The position numbers were made by a program, and so were the translations under genes. This document shows, in pieces, positions 6,021-7,556 of a stretch of 7,556 nt of DNA. Positions within the stretch are counted from its first letter, which is position 1; every line of letters begins with the position of its first letter. The DNA comes from an uncultured Bacillota bacterium (GTDB taxonomy: Bacteria > Bacillota > Clostridia > Peptostreptococcales > Anaerovoracaceae), in NCBI GenBank assembly GCA_946408315.1, contig CAMJRV010000110.1:1-7556 (forward strand), read 5' to 3'. Under the pieces are notes generated by a model that saw only the letters and a program-made list of their open reading frames with translations, did not search any database and was not told where the DNA came from.

Positions 6021-7373
6021 TTATTTTACATACTTTCTGACTTCAGCAATCAATTCCTCCCTACTCGGGATAATGGAGACCCACTTGATCTCGCCGTTGA
6101 CACACATGGTCGGAAGATTGGTAAGACCCATCTTTCTCGTCCTTGCGATGTCCTCTTTTATAGTATACTTGTAAACCGCATACTCCGCAATATCCTTAAT
6201 TTCATCAAAGGCGTCCACAACGCTGTTCAGCATGTAGGTACAGGCGGCGCACTGATCCGGATCCAGCAGGAACAGCTCGATCAGCACCTTGTCAAGGTTT
6301 GCGTAATCCGGGAGTTCCACATCGATATCATCGAAGGAAGACTGATAATTTTCGATGAGCTTTCTCGTTTCATCCGGATGTTTTACGGCATTGGATGCTG
6401 CAATGGTGTTCTCGATAGGCGTGTCATAAGGCATGTCGCATCCGGGGCTGACGATGAGGTTATGATGATCCAGGCTGTCGATCAGATCGATAACGCCCTT
6501 CATATTGTCCTCCTGAGTACCATGGAGCATGGTAGTCGTAAGCGGGATGTTTCCGCCGATCGTAATATTGTACCGGTCTGTGATTTCCTTTGCCTTCGGA
6601 AGATTTACATTTTCGTCGACAGAAATTCCATCCGGTCCCATTTTACACATAACATCGATCTGATTGGTCGCGTTTCCGCAGACAAAGAAGCAGGAATAAG
6701 CGCCCTTCGCACGGATAAAATCAAATACGGCGGTGAAGGATTCAGACAGCATCTTTTCAATATGTCTCGGGGAGATCTGGCTCACCAGCGGGTCTACGAC
6801 TGCGATGACGTCCATTCCGGCTTCGATGTACATCTCGGCCATCTTGCAGGCTACCTCTCCGCAGAATCCGACGAGTTCCTTAACGTAGTCAGCATTCTTC
6901 ATCATATCCATAAAGATGTTGCTGCCTCTCAGATGGGAAGCCAGGGTAAACGGCCCGCAGATCAGTCCGTATAATGCGACCTCGTCGCCGACTTCCGCTT
7001 TTACTCTTCTCATGGCGTCCAGGATCATCGGAATTCTTCCCGAATTCTCGTCCGGAATCTTACAGGCGCATGGGATCGAGTTATCGTCCGCATAAGGATG
7101 GGATTTTACGGAAGGAGGATTGTTCTCCGCCCATAACAGATCGCAGCCCAGAATTTCAGCTTCCACCTGCAGATCAAAGAGCACAGGCATTCCGTCCGGA
7201 GTATATAACTTTTTCACTTCCAACAGCGATTCGACCAGCTTATCGGAATTCCGCAGCAGTTCTTCCGCCGTATAGCCTTTCAATTTCCCGGCATGCACCC
7301 CTGCAAAAGGAACCCAGGGAATTTCATCTGTTTTTTCATGCCTGAGCGTCTTGAATATTAATTCTTTACCCAT
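6021..7373 (-). CDS. UroD/MtaA-family corrinoid methyltransferase-like protein fused to a thioredoxin-like domain
   Basis: A 450-residue two-domain protein. Residues 1 to about 345 belong to the uroporphyrinogen decarboxylase superfamily, in the branch that includes the corrinoid-protein methyltransferases MtaA, MtbA and CmuA. The visible blocks are ICGPFTLASHLRG (138-150), DVIAVVDPLVSQISP (188-202), FFVCGNATNQIDVM (229-242), GGNIPLTTTMLHGT and SPGCDMPYDTPIEN (309-322). In MtaA/MtbA a zinc that activates the thiol acceptor is held by His-x-Cys plus a distant Cys. Here Cys232 and Cys312 remain, but the His position is Phe230. Residues from about 355 form a thioredoxin-like domain with a CAAC redox motif (375-378) and the cis-proline segment NLPTMCVNG (419-427). 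True heme-synthesis HemE is unlikely given the extra domain and context. The acceptor is unknown and probably not coenzyme M in a bacterium. GGAGGT lies 7 bases before the ATG. It is the first gene of the operon in this window. Confidence 0.85.
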   Translation of the reverse strand: MGKELIFKTLRHEKTDEIPWVPFAGVHAGKLKGYTAEELLRNSDKLVESLLEVKKLYTPDGMPVLFDLQVEAEILGCDLLWAENNPPSVKSHPYADDNSIPCACKIPDENSGRIPMILDAMRRVKAEVGDEVALYGLICGPFTLASHLRGSNIFMDMMKNADYVKELVGFCGEVACKMAEMYIEAGMDVIAVVDPLVSQISPRHIEKMLSESFTAVFDFIRAKGAYSCFFVCGNATNQIDVMCKMGPDGISVDENVNLPKAKEITDRYNITIGGNIPLTTTMLHGTQEDNMKGVIDLIDSLDHHNLIVSPGCDMPYDTPIENTIAASNAVKHPDETRKLIENYQSSFDDIDVELPDYANLDKVLIELFLLDPDQCAACTYMLNSVVDAFDEIKDIAEYAVYKYTIKEDIARTRKMGLTNLPTMCVNGEIKWVSIIPSREELIAEVRKYVK

Positions 7374-7379
7374 GATTGT

Positions 7380-7429
7380 ACCTCCAAATATTAAATCGTA
7401 TGAAAAATCTTCTATCTTACCTCATTATA
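7380..7429 (-). promoter_or_regulatory. Probable promoter -10 element and ribosome site heading the operon
   Basis: On the minus strand a perfect TATAAT lies at 7429-7424, about 50 bases before the ATG, and GGAGGT lies at 7385-7380. At 17-bp spacing the -35 position reads ATCATC, a poor match, so the promoter may need an activator or the upstream A-rich sequence. An origin further upstream cannot be excluded. Confidence 0.5.
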
Positions 7430-7430
7430 C

Positions 7431-7464
7431 AAGAAGCCCCTCTACAGATGATAGAAGGCTTCTT
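7431..7464. repeat. Inverted repeat overlapping the operon promoter
   Basis: AAGAAGCC/GGCTTCTT outer arms extend with CTCTA/TAGAA to about 13 bp, with one bulged base and a seven-base loop. The repeat lies directly against the TATAAT and covers the -35 position. On the plus strand it is followed by TGATATTTTTG, so it could also end antisense transcription. On the minus strand no T-run follows. An operator is an equally plausible reading. Confidence 0.55.
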
Positions 7465-7467
7465 TGA

Positions 7468-7539
7468 TATTTTTGTACTTTCATTGTGTATTTTTGTTCT
7501 TTTATCAATATTTCACATAATTCATAAGATTATTTTTGT
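7468..7539. repeat. Three phased copies of TATTTTTGT upstream of the operon promoter
   Basis: Identical nine-base copies occur at 7468-7476, 7489-7497 and 7531-7539. Their starts are 21 and 42 bp apart, which is two and four helical turns. On the coding strand they read ACAAAAATA. They lie on one DNA face upstream of the TATAAT, so they could be activator sites or phased A-tracts that bend DNA and help RNA polymerase bind. The remaining upstream sequence to 7556 shows no gene. Confidence 0.5.
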
Positions 7540-7556
7540 TTTTTACAACTATAATT

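Noticed and set aside
5934..6974. A long plus-strand open frame of 346 codons
   Set aside because: It lies entirely opposite the methyltransferase-like gene and the start of the next gene, has no recognisable domain, and its composition is what an antisense frame of a real gene would give.
6021..7373. HemE, uroporphyrinogen decarboxylase of heme synthesis
   Set aside because: The protein has a thioredoxin-like extension, MtaA-type cysteines and a corrinoid/pyrrolysine neighbourhood with no other heme genes.
1..7556. CRISPR array, insertion sequence or phage attachment site
   Set aside because: No regularly spaced long repeats, transposase or integrase frames, or terminal inverted repeats with target duplications were seen.

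Overview
The window looks like part of the chromosome of an anaerobic, Gram-positive-type bacterium (Bacillota, probably Clostridia) that encodes pyrrolysine, the 22nd amino acid. Three things point there. A stand-alone N-terminal domain of pyrrolysyl-tRNA synthetase (PylSn) is the bacterial split arrangement, whereas in Methanosarcina it is fused to the catalytic domain. There is a C-terminal fragment of an S-layer-homology protein. Strong GGAGG-type ribosome sites and sigma-A-like promoters precede several genes. The species cannot be named from the sequence alone.

Layout: positions 2-283 (+) are the end of an SLH-domain surface protein. Positions 284-417 are a convergent intergenic stretch with a stem-loop terminator. 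Everything else is read on the minus strand. In transcription order, an AT-rich promoter region (7374-7556) leads to a UroD/MtaA-like corrinoid methyltransferase fused to a thioredoxin-like domain (7373-6021). Next comes a small protein resembling the B12-dependent methionine synthase activation domain, with a C-terminal four-cysteine motif (6017-5322). Then two consecutive hairpins (5300-5218) are followed by pylT, the amber-decoding tRNA-Pyl (5202-5131), which is not in the supplied list of protein-coding frames. After it come pylB (5102-4095), a CobW/COG0523-type GTPase (4067-3150), pylC (3100-1919) and pylSn (1922-1596, overlapping pylC by 4 bp). Downstream, with its own probable promoter, lies an AI-2E/YtvI-type membrane permease gene broken by an in-frame TAA (1488-418).

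How the parts fit: PylB rearranges lysine to 3-methylornithine and PylC ligates that to a second lysine. PylD, which would complete pyrrolysine, is not in the window. PylSn binds tRNA-Pyl and helps the catalytic PylSc (also not in the window) charge it. The charged tRNA inserts pyrrolysine at UAG, classically in methylamine methyltransferases that work with corrinoid proteins. The two leading genes belong to corrinoid methyl transfer and corrinoid reactivation families, so the operon appears to couple pyrrolysine synthesis with the corrinoid enzymes that need it. No methylamine methyltransferase is visible here.

The unusual points are the GTPase between pylB and pylC, the absence of pylD and pylSc from the cluster, a methyltransferase with a changed zinc-site residue and a thioredoxin tail, the hairpin pair preceding pylT, and avoidance of TAG as a stop codon by every gene of the operon.
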